Positions 22,122 through 33,675 of a DNA stretch of 64,000 nt are shown here, one piece after another. Source of the stretch: Chiua virens (Eukaryota; Basidiomycota; Agaricomycetes; Boletales; Boletaceae); NCBI GenBank assembly GCA_019787685.1, contig JAHNUO010000012.1, positions 682,001 through 746,000 on the forward strand. Direction: 5' to 3'. Made by a program: the position numbers and the translations under genes. The first letter of the stretch is position 1; the number at the start of each line of letters is the position of its first letter. Below the pieces are notes generated by a model. It was not told the DNA's origin and made no database searches. It worked only from the letters and a program-made list of their open reading frames with translations.

Positions 22122-23422
22122 GATGCGGATGGAGTAGATGCGTGTGTGGGTCAACACACCAGTTATCGGCGCAATTTATCAGTCCAAAGAGATGTCCGAT
22201 TACCTATTGCTTTTGATGTGCTTGTGTCACGATACTCGGCTTGGTCACCCAGCTGGGGGCCAATCGCACGATCACGTCGGATCCTCTATACAATGACAAT
22301 GATCTCGGCATCAACATAGATCAGCCGCGCAAGCTAACCTCTAATTCAAAGTCCATCGATTACAAAGGTGTCAGCTTGATTAGTACCGATCCGCGTAATC
22401 ATGGTTAAAACTGTTTGAAGAATGCCGCCAAGCTAAACGCGCAGCCTTGGTACCTTAACCAAAAATATCTGATCAGCAGACTTGGTCGTTGATGGAGGGA
22501 AGTTGTATGTGTGCGACGAATACGTCGGATACGGTCAACCCTGTGTGAACATGATCAGCCACTAGCTCCACAACTTGACCAAGTTGGCGAGCTTACACGC
22601 GGGTTCAATGCATGCATAAACATGAGTCCATCTTCAGAGCGTTTCCTAAGGAAGTCAGATTGGTCGAACTGGATCTCGATAAGGGACGTCCACCTTGATC
22701 AAACGGAGACCAATTTGACGGAGACGATTGAATCGTCACAGCAACAACTATTGGAAAGGCCTAGGGTGCTTGGTGTGATCGATCTTCGAGTAGATCACCA
22801 ACGGGGAGAAACCGTTGATCGTGCGGCTTCAACTCGACGAGGCTGTTCCCGTCAAGCCGCAGTTTCGATCGGTGGCCACATCGATGCGAACGTGCTCTCT
22901 TTGGGCTCGATGGCTACCAGAAACGCAAAGAAGAGCGCAGATACTAGTATTCGTGCCGTGATGATTCCGATAGCAGCGACAATGAGAATTCGTTGTGAGG
23001 ACGGACCATAACCATCCGTGTGTCAGCACTGGCACGCAGTCTGTTGAAGGCGACGTCAAAGAATCAACCATACAAGACATGGACCACCCAAGGTTTACCA
23101 GAAGGTCCAGAACAAGGTATAAAGAAGGCGGGGGTAACGACAACCATCGCTACGACGGCTCATGACTCAACTTGATAACCACCGCGGTCATCGTCAGTGG
23201 GATGATCGTTACAATTATCAAGCCAACAGAAACCAGGTGTCGCAGTACGAGGTGTTGTCTCATCTGATTCGAATGAATGCTTAATCCTGGGGCCAATCAC
23301 CGATCCCGATATCTATCGATTATCGATCATCCAATCATTCATTCCCAGATGTCTCATCCACTCGCAAACGGAGTTCTGATTCGATTACCTTTTTGAAACC
23401 TCTGGAAGAATCACTGCCAGGT
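22122..23422. other. Intergenic, no supported gene
   Basis: About 1.3 kb. One minus-strand frame near 22900-23010 contains a hydrophobic stretch ILIVAAIGIITARILVSALF, which could be a membrane segment. No start, partner exons or family motif could be joined to it. Confidence 0.4.
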
Positions 23423-23830
23423 TTAGGCCATCCAAGTCGGATCAACTAGGAAAGGCCGTTCGAGCGACTTCTCGAACGCAAGAGATCGTCCACCTATGGA
23501 CTTCGCCCGATGCCACGATTGAATATTGAATATTGAATCCCGAAGAGTCAGGATCTGAGTACAGCGAGTGAAAAGGACGATGTTGTTGCCCGAAGACTCA
23601 ATTTCCGTGCGGAACGGCCTTGCGTTGAATACGGATCCGTAGAGCATAACACTCTGTGGGCTCTGACAGTCGGGAAACTCTGCAAGAGCTCAGAGCCTGG
23701 TCAATTCGGCGACTCGCTGATGCTTGGAGAGTAAACTCCGTGTCATGAACGAGCATATCATAACGTTCAAATGGCAATGTGCATTGCGCCGTAGCGAGGC
23801 TTTTGATATAAACCGACCTAGATCCCAAAC
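23423..23830 (-). pseudogene. Possible relic of an SDR gene (C-terminal part)
   Basis: The frame contains NARPFRTEIESSGNN followed later by SLAFEKSLERPFLVDP, resembling the EVGPFRTEL block and the C-terminal region of the intact SDR at 21.1-22.1 kb. No cofactor or YxxxK motif is present. It would be a 3' remnant of a second SDR. The evidence is weak. Confidence 0.3.
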
Positions 23831-26197
23831 CTACGACAGAGCCTTGACTTTTTCTATCAGCACATTCTTACCTTTGGCCTCACTCTCCTGCATCCGCGCC
23901 ACAACAGCGTCGTCGAACCAGCCCTTCACGATCGACTGTTGCTCAGCGCTGCCTTCCTCACGTATCCGTTCCAACAACTCGGCAACGACGAATGCGCCAT
24001 CACCCTGCGCGATCGCGATCGTGGTCTCCTTGCCAACGACCGAGAGAAAGAGAGATGCGAATGCCGACGGCGAGAACGCAGGCGAGCGAATCACAGATTG
24101 TTCCGAATGAGAGAAATGGCCGCCTTGGAGAAAGCTTTTGTACATGCGAGAAGCGTGCGGAAGATCGATCAGATGCGGTCGTGAGGGATCTTCCGATGGG
24201 TAAGGGGATGCAAGCGCCTCGGCGAAGGTGGTCATCGCGGATGCCTTGTCTGTACAAGTGACGTCGGGAGTCAGCATGAACGATGCAGTGAAGTGGTGAA
24301 AGCTGACCTCCGTCTGCATAGAGCATGATCTCCAGCACGAGCAAGCTTCCACCGGTATCTCTCGCCGTTTCTGCGCCTTTCTCTGCCACGAACTGAAGGA
24401 GTCCCTCGCTGGCGGCTTTCCGAATCTCGCTCTCTCTGACCTGCGTTATCCTTCTTGCTTGTCTTCGCGCGTACGTGGTCCGTTTCCGCTATCACAGCGA
24501 TTTGTGCGGGGGTGAAATGTCTTCGTGACCGTGGTACTATGAGGTGGAACAGGGAACGTCTTCCTTGGGGACTCGTTGCGAGCGAAGAGGTATGTGTCGT
24601 TATATCAGAAACAAGAGACTTCGCAGTTAGTTTGGTATCGCTGAAGAGACGTGTCAACAAGACACGATGAACTAGAATGAAATGGAGAGCATACTCGATC
24701 ATGTCGAGGGCTGTAAATAGCACGAGTTGAGCTTCGTCGTCGGTACACATCCGCTCAACGTGGGGTTTTATCACTTTTATGATGTGTTTGCGGTCCTGAA
24801 ATATCGTGTTTAGCACGTCGATGTATACAGCCCTGAAAACTAACCTTGGCTGTGCCGTAGGCGATAAAGTCACGAACGACTCTACTGCCGTCCTTGGTGT
24901 GGACCATTTCAGCTAGAACATCCTGGCAGCTTGTTCAACCCTATAAGAATGTGGACCACGCACATAAGCCTGATAGCTCACCTTTCGAAGATTTCTCGAC
25001 GTAACTTTTCCTGTTCTGATTCTTCGGCGTTATCGACAGCAGTTAGGAACTCCCACAGGGCGCGATGCACGATGGCGTGTGTAATGGCTCCTTTGTCGGG
25101 GTTATTGAATCTGTGTAGTGGTGAAACCCAAGCGCGGGTAAAAAGACGGTCGCACCTACATTGTCGTCAAGTTTTCCTTCAGAGCAGCGAGTAAGCGTTT
25201 GCGCCTAGCTCCCTCGACGCCGTCAAGCAGGCCGCGAAGTCCCTTCCTCGCGGTTTCAATATCTTGGGCAGTCCCTCTGTTGGAAGTGAAAAGGGCAGCC
25301 TCCTTCCCATAAAAATCTTGCAACAGAATTGAACGCTCGTAGGCGTTGGCATATAGTTCGAATGCGTCAGCGAGCACGCCCGAAGCTTCCCGGTGCAATA
25401 AGAGTTTGAGGACATGTGACCGAAACTCTGACAGGATCGAAACGCGGTGGACTGGACAAAATCGAATAAGCTTCGTCACCAAAAACTGGGGGGCCAGATT
25501 CAGAATTCGAATACGATGACATTCGAACTTGATACCACTCACTTTGGAGTACTTGCTCTTAGCCAGCCCCTTGTAGTGCCCTTTGAGCTCTCCAGCGACC
25601 TGGTCTCTTTCTCTCTGGCCTCCGTACTTGACAATCGTCTGTATGATCCTGCTAGCATCATGCTTGAAGACAATGTCCTTTACTTTCCCCGTGACGATAT
25701 TCATCAGATCTCGGACGTGCTTCTGGCGGTCTGTCGAGGAAAGATTCTTCTGACGGGCTAGAGACCAGACGCGTTTGGCATCGGTGATCAGTTGAGAAGT
25801 GAGGCTTTGCAGCCTTTCGTTGTTCATGTAACACGCGCTGAGCTTTGTGTGATTCCCTAGCGGCTGATTTATGTCGTGTATCAGAATGACGAGAGCTTGC
25901 AAGTGGACCGAGAACCCGACCGTTCGGATCTTTTGGCACCCCATCTTCTACAGCCATTTCATCTTTTTCCGAGTTTACTTCGTCGTCGTCTTCTCCACTC
26001 GCTATGTCTCCAGACTCGTCATCAGAATCCTCTTCGTTTACCTCCTTGATAGGGAGCGTCACGGGCTGCCTCCGCTTCTTGACGTCGTCATCACCGTGCT
26101 TGGCTGTTGCCTGCTTTGAAATATGTGGCCTCTTGGCTTTTGGACCGTCTTGAGAGGACGTAGGTCTTTTCTTTGCGTTCTTCTGAACCGCTGGCAT
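23831..26197 (-). CDS. PUF6: PUF6/PUM3-like pumilio-repeat protein
   Basis: Nucleolar RNA-binding protein of the Puf6/PUM3 type, linked to 60S ribosome assembly and ASH1 mRNA control in yeast. It starts at 26197 with a basic, acidic-patch N-terminus (MPAVQKNAKKRP and stretches of Glu/Asp). It has RESHKAQRVLHEQRKAAKPH after the first intron, then pumilio repeats: DIVFKHDASRIIQTIVKYG, LAKSKYSK joined to FLVTKLIRFCP, LLLHREASGVLADAFELYAN, ALWEFLTAVDNAE, MVHTKDGSRVVRDFIAYGTA and QLVLFTALDMI. The C-terminal CPL-like domain includes HFTPAQIAVIAETD and ends VLIEKVKALS. At least six short introns are visible. Two single-base frame changes, an extra base near 25795-25802 and one near 24441-24455, interrupt an otherwise fully conserved protein. 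Confidence 0.88.
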
Positions 26198-27095
26198 CGT
26201 CTCCGAAATTCTGATTGAGAGTTGGAGTGGTATTTTTCTGCTAATTTCTGTGGCACGTGACCTTCTTTCGATTGTAGAGCGGCAGGCTCGGCCGTGGCAA
26301 ACTTTGTCGTTCGACCACCAAGAAGACTGGAGTCGGGCTCTACGTTCGATCTCAAAGTCTCATGTATCTAAAAGAGAGAATCGGGTGGCTAATCGAGAGG
26401 GCCATCGGGGCCAATTTAACTATGTAGGTTGATCCTGCCGGCGTTGTCTCATAAAGCAATTCCATATCATGGTTTGGACGTCATCCATCGCTCGCAGCCA
26501 AGACTGACTTTGTGGTAGCGATATTCCAGGGGAACTTTACAGCTTCGTTTCGGAGATACTGTTGGTAGTATCGGGTGACATTCCGAGGTCTCTGGATCAC
26601 CGGACGTGCCGGAAAGCAATTGTAAAATATTGGTGAGACTCTGTTGAGTACCTCGGAACTCGCCGAACCACTCTAGCACAGCAGTGTTCTGCCGCGGTTT
26701 GCTCAATGTCATGTCAGGATCGTCGTCTTCTTTGGTGCCTTCTTTCGAGCTAATCTTCTACATAGGCTATATACATATGACCATATGCAGACGACCACCT
26801 TGTGCAACCGACATCTCAAACCTGTCCCAATAGGCTCCAATATTAGTTGGGACAGAGTAGTCGTCAGTTATATCGGATCGTGTTGACGAGTCGGTTCCGA
26901 TCACAGCTTCCCTTGATCGGTTAAATTCTGACACTTTTATGGATTCTGATCTGGCGATATGTGCATCTGGAAAATGATGTGACTATAAACGATGTCCCGG
27001 GAACTGGTAAGCTGTGATGACGTGAGGTCTTTAAAGGCTGCCCGCTTTGATTATCACTTCATTTCCTTCTTTCCTCCTCTCGTCACACGTCGTCC
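26198..27095. other. Intergenic, no gene recognised
   Basis: Contains the PUF6 upstream region, a short SSU-rRNA-like stretch at 26427-26451, and otherwise short open frames without motifs. The last 150 bases should hold the promoter of the O-methyltransferase. Confidence 0.45.
26427..26451 (+). other. Short match to the 5' end of eukaryotic 18S rRNA
   Basis: GGTTGATCCTGCC (26427-26439) followed five bases later by TTGTCTCA matches the conserved start of SSU rRNA as remembered, with a nine-base gap in between. The similarity stops at once, so this is not an rRNA gene. Chance or a tiny rDNA scrap are both possible. Confidence 0.3.
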
Positions 27096-30000
27096 ATGGC
27101 ATCCCTGCCGTCGACCTTCGCCACCCTCAGAGCCCTCCATCTCGTCATCGGCGATGCCTTGGACGACATCCAGCGCGTCTTTGCGCAAAATTGCCTCCCT
27201 GAATCTCCGCATACCCCTGCCTCGCAACTGTCCTCGCCAGTCTTTTCGAGCTTCCCAGATGGTCCGTCCCCAGCCACATCGCCGTTCCCCACCACCCCAC
27301 CCACCTCTTTTCCTCCGACGCCCCTTTCGGCCACATTCCCGTCTTTCCAACGTTCCCCCCCAAACCCCCACACCGACGTCCTGCTTCTGGACTACCCTTC
27401 CCCAGATTTGCCGCATGTCCTCTGATACGATCAATGAGAAACTCGCACTTCCATCCAGATGCAGCTTCAGCGGCTTCCAGGATCGTCGCTGCATGTGGCC
27501 AAATGTCGAATATCGTGCACAAGCCATTTTCATCCCTCTGTGATGCAATCATGAACGTGCGTATATCGATATGTATTTGACTATTCTTTGGCACTGACGT
27601 TCATCCGTTATTGATTATGGTTGGATATATGCGTGACTCGTCTTGTCCATCGCTTGATTTAGTATAACCTTCCAGCATGTATGCGCCTTGTCGAACATCT
27701 TCACATCGCCGAAATTCTTCGAGAGGCTGACGAAAACAGACAGCATGGTCATGTAGATGATCAGGATTCGAGAGTTCCATCGTCTTGCGCCAAGGTAGAG
27801 CCCGATCCCGGGGAGGGTCCTCCGGCTAAAACCCTTGCGGATTTTAAGCATGGCCCTCGCGCACACAAAAATACAGGTATGTCGTTTTCCTCGCGTCCAG
27901 ATCAGTGATATCGATTCTCATCACAACCTCTGTTTTGGTTGCGTCCGCAACATCGTCCCCTTTGTATCAAAGAAGGGTTGCATGTTGTAGACATCACGAA
28001 CGTGATATGTTTATATGCGGGTACAAATTATGTTGACCCAAGTGACCTAGGTAGGCTTCCAATTAACCGGGATTGATGTCTGTCTTCCCGTGTCTTTCCC
28101 GATGTTAAGGCCATTACGGAGCAGTGCATGCCCTCCGATTACTCTCGACACACCATATTTTCCGAGAGACCGCTCCAGATACGTTTTCACTCAACAGGGT
28201 AGCAAGCCTTCTGGACACTGGAAAAAGTGTCGACGCTGTGTTCACAAAGTTGGTAGTTTCTGTCGTAGTCTGAGGTACTTTTTTGATCTAATTCGGTATA
28301 GCCCGGAGTCCAAGTATGACGATACTGGAGAAACAGCTGCGTTTGTTGCTTTAATGTAAGTCACATATACACGCGTCTGGTTTAAGGGGGGGATTATTGA
28401 TGATATCGTTTCTCAATCAGGACCGATGAGCTCTTCAAAGCCGCAGCATATCTCACCGAAGCATTCACCGACGTTCAGCTGCCAACACGGACGCCTTCTG
28501 CAAATAAATTATTTCCTGCTGACCCGATGTTATCTGGGACAACTATCCCTCCGTCGACCTCTATTCACTGCCGCGAATCGTGCGGTATCATACATTGCTG
28601 CCACCCGTTCCTCAAGTGTTCCTCACTCACATAGTATATCCGGAGGAGGACCAGAATCCCCAACCCGCTTCCGGCACACTTCCGTCGACAGAATCACTAG
28701 AAAAGGTTATATCACCCTCATTTCCCGAAGATATACTGATTTCTCCACAGACTCACGCGACTCAGATTCACATCCCTCCCTGCCGTGACCCCGTTAAATC
28801 CTCGACACAAGCGGAAAAGGAATGCTCACCTTCTGGAGGGGTAGCTAAACATGAGAAGCTCTCCGCATTCAGCCTAGCTTTCCACACCGATGCGCCCTAC
28901 TTTGACTGGCTAGAGAATGGAGGTGAGGATCCACTTGGAGGAACCGGCCAAGGAGCCGGCGCGTGTATCCAGACGAGGATGCAAAGTGACATGCAAGCGA
29001 TGCAATCTGCGGCATCCAGAAAGGCACACAACGCCGTGTCGCGCAAGCCGTTTAGACTTAAGCGTTTCTCCAGGGCAATGACGGGGACGACAGGGTGGGA
29101 GGTACCTAAGGCGATTTTGAGTGGTAAGTTCTTGTTTTCACTTATAGTTCGTTTGATAGCTTGGTCCGTTCTTTCAGGATTCGACTGGTATTCACTCCCA
29201 ACAGGCTCCACGATAGTCGACGTGGGCGGTGGAATTGGAAGTACTACGATGATTCTCGCCCGTGCCCTCAACGACCCTAGAGCTGATTCTTCGCTTACTG
29301 GCACGACCAGTGATGAGCAACGAGATACTATTACAGCTAAGGACGATGTGAATCTCCGTTTCATCGTCCAGGATAAACCTGTTGTCACTGCCCTCGGCAT
29401 CGAAGCATGGCATTCTAAGTTTCCGGAGATGCTGGAGAGTGGAGAGGTCGTATTTCAAGGTGTGTATACGCGCTTTCCTGATTCAAATATAGGACGGTTA
29501 ACTCATGTGTCTGGTATCTGTATATAGACCAGGATTTCTTCGAGCCGCAATCCGCCTCAGAACCTCATCCTGCGGTTTATCTCTTACGTGTTGTCCTCCA
29601 TGACTGGCCGGATGAACTTGCACGGCGCATCCTGATCAACCTTCGAGTGGCGTCAGACCATGAGACACGGTTAGTCATCGCCGAACATGTCTTACCGCTA
29701 GCTTGTGTCGACGAAGACGTCCTTGACCATATGAACATCGAGGCAAGCAGAACAGACGAATGGACGCTCAATTCGGTGCTCGCTCGTGTGGAAGGTGCCG
29801 AGCGAACTCTTGTACCTCCTCCCCTGTTATCCAATCTAGGGAAAGCAAGCGCAACTGCTTACTGGATGGATCTCACTGTAAGTGTTTCCCGGAATTCCTC
29901 AGCGATGATTCTGACTTTCGCTAGATGCACATCTCGCTAAACGGAAAGGAACGCACTCTTCGCGAATTTTGCGCCTTGGCCCTTTCCGCAGGCTGGCGGG

Positions 30001-30110
30001 TGGCGCATATGACGCGTCCGGACGGCTCCCTATTTGCGTACCTCGTCTGCGAGCCGATCGCGCTACCGGACGACGCTCAAGCAATCTATAACGCCATAGT
30101 TCCTATCTAG
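27096..30110 (+). CDS. SAM-dependent O-methyltransferase 1 (COMT-like), damaged in the 5' half
   Basis: Fungal caffeate/flavonoid-type O-methyltransferase, acting on an unknown small molecule. The N-terminus has the usual dimerisation helix (ATLRALHLVIGDALDDIQRVF), then DAASAASRIVAACGQM and YNLPACMRLVEHLHIAEIL. KYDDTGETAAFVALM joins TDELFKAAAYLTEAF across an intron near 28355-28419. The SAM motif is STIVDVGGGIGSTTM, followed by NLRFIVQDKPVV and the catalytic His in LLRVVLHDWPDELARRIL. LLSNLGKASATAYWMDLT and SLNGKERTLREFCALALSAG precede the stop at 30108-30110. Introns near 29124-29177, 29460-29527 and 29880-29924 are clear. In the 5' half the frame shifts near 27430-27450 and again around 27720-27850, so this copy may be non-functional or the sequence may be faulty. 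A Ser/Thr-rich insertion separates AYLTEAF from the SAM domain. Confidence 0.82.
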
Positions 30111-30377
30111 CGAGCTTTCCACTGTGGTCGCCGTCCCAACTGAGGAACCAGTTCATCTTTCTCATGCAGATCCATCTCGTCATACACGGCTGCCACCGCA
30201 GCCAGCACCTCTGTTGCCTTCCCCTGTCCTCGAGCGTCCGCCGTCACGCTGTACCACTCCGACCTTCGGATCTCGTATATTGTTACCTAAGGATGAAGAG
30301 CTTCTGAGTCCGAGAACCAGGGGTACCGGGGCAGCGAAGAAGTGGCTCAAGTCTAAGGGCTTGGCGTACGTAGCGTC

Positions 30378-31389
30378 ATGATGCAGAAGGCGGAGAAACA
30401 TAGAGAAGAGCAAAACTTGTCAAACAGTACTGCTGCAGGTGACCATTGCGACGTACAAGGCGAAGCACCTACCGCCTCGTCGCCTCATATGCGTGTATGG
30501 TGGAAGAAATCACCTCCGAATTCTACTAACAACAGCAGTGCTGCGATTCTGGAGCTGAATGGCCAATTGGCTGCGCCGTGTGCCGCCGGACGAAGTCATA
30601 GAGGGACTCTCAAATTAAACGACAGTCCTTCCGCGCGAAGTTCTCGCTTATCACCCGTTCACCACACATGGCCGAGTATAGATTCCACTGCGATGCCAAT
30701 CTCCGAAACCAGTCCACGTGGCGCCTATGCCCGCCGACCGAGCGTTGCAAGCATCACCCGGAAACTCTCCTTTATCAACTTTGGCCGCAGACCAAGCGTT
30801 CCAGATGTCACCGAGCCTTTGCCAACGCCGCCACCCAGTGCGACGTTGACGGAGCTAGCTCCATCAGCAGTCCTGCAAGGCGTTACTACCCGGGCCTCAA
30901 ACATCTGCCTAGCCTGCCGACGCTCAGACGCGGTGACATCACCACAACCAGTACAGCAACTGGCGAACAGCGATCCGGCCGCCAGTCACCCAAGTCTCAG
31001 TATCGCAGGCGGTCCACCACCGCTACCACCTGTCGTGAAGGCCTCGCTGCCGCGTCGCCCGGACGTGACAGACTCGCCCAAGTCAGGTATCCTCAAGTCT
31101 CGCACCAGCCCGAACGCGAGTGCACAGAGTTCCCCTCACACGCCGCATTCGACAAGCATCGACGTCGACGTCGACGTCGAATCTCATGCCCCGGCGCCAG
31201 CGCCGAGTGACACTGTCCAACGCGCCCGGCGGGGCTGCGCCGAAGCCCCAGATGCAAGGTCCGCGTGCGACACCCGAGGTGAAGCGGATGCCGAGCATGC
31301 CCAAGCTGCCACGTCGTCTGAGCATTCCGATGTTACGACGCAAGCAGAGTCAGTCGGTGATGCTTCCCGGCGGAGAGGACGAGGATTAG
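30378..31389 (+). CDS. Ser/Pro-rich low-complexity protein, parent copy of a small repeat family
   Basis: An open frame from ATG 30378 encodes a basic, disordered protein with blocks RRPSVASITRKLSFINFGRR, TEPLPTPPPSATLTEL and LPRRPDVTDSPKSGILKSR. The natural C-terminus seems to lie in another frame after a change near 31160-31200, reading LPRRLSIPMLRRKQSQSVML and ending GGEDED at 31389. An upstream exon may lie at 30124-30375 (VAVPTEEPVHLSHADPS, then TGAAKKWLKSKGLAYV). No enzyme domain is visible; the Arg/Ser motifs could be phosphorylation sites. Degenerate copies lie at 35085-36480 and 33430-33560. The function is unknown. Confidence 0.5.
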
Positions 31390-31983
31390 TAGGCCATGAT
31401 TATTTTTTGTTTTTGGGAGGCCGCGCTGTGTATGGAATTAGGAGGAGCTGTCTGCTATGATATTATAGTACCGTTCTGTACGATAGATGGATGATGCGGT
31501 CATCGTAGTGACCTGCTATGTTTCGCACAAATACTTCGAACGAGTATGCGTCGCTGGAGACCTGTCACCTGAAGCCAGCAAGTCAGCAGAGACGTGACCC
31601 AATGCATGAAAGTTTCGCAGTGCACCGTCCTTACTAAGTTACTTGTCGGGATGCTATGAAGTGACCGAGGTGGAAGGCCTAGGCATTCCGATACGGCATC
31701 TTCCGAGACGACGTTGCTCCTCCACTAATCGATATGATCATGACCAGGGTTCAGCAGGCAAGGCAATAGTTTGAACTCGTGCTTCACGCGCGGCAAATAT
31801 TTGGGCAATGATGTTCACTGCGAGCCATCTTGACTCAGCCACAGAGAGGCACGTTCCGACCAACTTGAAGTCTTTCCCTCATCGGCACGCTATCTCGGCC
31901 ATTTTCTGCAAACTCTCAGCTATTCACCGATCCTCCCGTCGTCTCATAGTACCATTGACGCCCCTCACTTGTTTCCAGCCACA
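31390..31983. other. Intergenic, no gene recognised
   Basis: 3' flank of the Ser/Pro-rich gene and upstream region of the GTPase. The part 31440-31510 recurs near 33500-33560 and, less well, near 36490-36560. Confidence 0.45.
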
Positions 31984-33354
31984 ATGTCCGGGTCAGCCAC
32001 AGAGAATCATGTCATGGTTGCGTACGTACCCTTGACCGCAATCCGCATCTGCCAGTCCAACTAACGAAAACATAAGCGTTATGGGTGCAACCGGTACCGG
32101 TGCGTTTGCTCTCACTACTACGTAATAGCCCGTCCGCGTTCAAGCCCAGAGTCTCCCGTTTCTAGGAAAATCCGCAGTGCGTATATTAGACTTTTGCCTA
32201 TCGTCAACTCATGTTCCCTCCACTATAGTTCATTCGTCATCTTACCAACGATGCTAAGATCTGTGTTAGCGACAGCATCGATTCACAAACGTCCGAGATC
32301 CAGACCTCCTGCTACACGGATGCGAAATCTGGGCGTTCCATCATGCTAATCGACACGCCCGGTTTCGACGACTCCCGGGGGCGCATTACAGGACACCGAC
32401 ATCCTGCAAAGCATCATAGAGTTCCTGAAGCCGAAGAAAGGGTCAGTGTATTCGATCGAGTTTGTCTCTCCTCCCTTGTGACGAACTTGAACGCAACCTC
32501 ATAGCGAGGAGAAGAAGTTGAACGGCATCATCTACATGCACCGCATCACTGACAATCGCATGGGCAGTATCGCCAGAAAGAACCTCCGAATGTTCGAGGC
32601 GCTTTGCGGCGAGCAAAGTTTTCGTAATGTTCGTATCGTCACGACCCATTGGGACTACGACTGTGGGATGGGTCCTTACGCGGGAGAGTGAAATGAGGAA
32701 GGGCCCTTGAAATCCCTTCTTGCGTCTGGGGCCCAGATGTGCCGCCATTCGAATACTGCACAGTCTGCGCAGGCGATCATGGCGGGGCTTATTCCACTCT
32801 CGGAAGTCACCACTCAGATCAGGAAGATGTCGCGAAAGATATTCCGTTGGGAGAAACGAGAGCCGGTCGTGTCCTCGATGAATACATCAAAGAGTTGAGG
32901 AAGAAGCACCAAGAGGAGCTTGCAGAGCTCAGGAGGGAGTTGGAACGGGCTGTACGGGCTCAGGAGTCGACAGCCGAGCTGGAGGCAGAGGGTGAGATGC
33001 TAGAGGAAAGGCTTATGCGTACTGAGGAAGATCGGAACCGATTGGCGATGACAATGCCACAGCTACGCGAGCAACAGAAGAAAGTCGAGGAGGTAATGAA
33101 GAAACTACGGGCCGCGATCGCATCAGAAGGCTGAGGAGGTAAGGAAGGCACGGAATGCGGCGCCTAATAAGGTGGAAAACCTGGAGGGAGAATTGGCGGA
33201 GCTCGGGCGCCTGAACAAGAAGGCAGAACATTATGCCAAGCTAAGAGTCTTCCAGCGACTCCTTGATTTTTGGGACGAAGTTACTCGAACCACTAGACTG
33301 GCGACTAGCTTGTCTAACAGAGGCTTGGGTCATGGGAGGGCAGGTCGTCGATAG
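31984..33354 (+). CDS. AIG1-like GTPase with C-terminal coiled coil, frame-disrupted
   Basis: The start at 31984 (MSGSATENHVM) with introns 32022-32076 and 32100-32165 rebuilds the P-loop VMGATGTGKSAFI. The next intron (about 32178-32228) leads to G3 IMLIDTPGFDD. DTDILQSIIEFLK and LNGIIYMHRITDNRMG follow, then NVRIVTTHWD (G4-like). The C-terminal half is a long, Glu/Arg-rich coiled coil (ELRKKHQEELAELRRELERA). This is the fungal AIG1/G-domain layout. Frame changes occur near 32375-32385 (one extra base after the DTPGFDD block), near 32690-32700 and near 32790-32850, and an apparent stop at 33132 splits the coiled coil. It may therefore be decaying. The G domain is related in type to the exon fused to the NACHT gene, but the sequences differ clearly. 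Confidence 0.7.
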
Positions 33355-33429
33355 GCGGACTCAATGTCACATTTCGTTGGGACATGAAGTGTGAGTGGAC
33401 TAGACTGGGAGTAAACTTCATCCATCGTT

Positions 33430-33560
33430 CAACCTTATGCCGTCACGACCCGCACACGCTGCATTCGAGTGACACTGTCCGACATGCCCGGTTATAATAT
33501 TCTGCGTTCTTACGATAGGTGGATAATGCAGTAATCATATCTCTGCTTCGTTTCAGTGCT
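33430..33560 (+). repeat. Short internally deleted relic of the Ser/Pro-rich gene 3' end
   Basis: CGAGTGACACTGTCC followed by a GCCCGG element, then TACGATAGGTGGATAATGC and a TCATATCT tail, matches in order the 3' part and flank of the 30.4-31.5 kb gene (CGAGTGACACTGTCC; TACGATAGATGGATGATGC). The intervening coding sequence is deleted. Confidence 0.65.
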
Positions 33561-33675
33561 TACAACAAGTATAAGTTGCGGGAGATCTTGGACTGACGAC
33601 ATATTTTGAAGAACCTTCGAAATAAACTTGAACATCTTCATGAGTTATAACGACTTGAGAGTATGCATTATCCTG

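Noticed and set aside
22511..23011. Plus-strand open frame of 166 codons
   Set aside because: Composition and lack of motif suggest chance; a possible membrane segment lies on the other strand but could not be built into a gene.
27054..27594. Long minus-strand open frames opposite the first exon of O-methyltransferase 1
   Set aside because: The plus strand carries the family motifs; the minus frames are shadows of a GC-rich exon.
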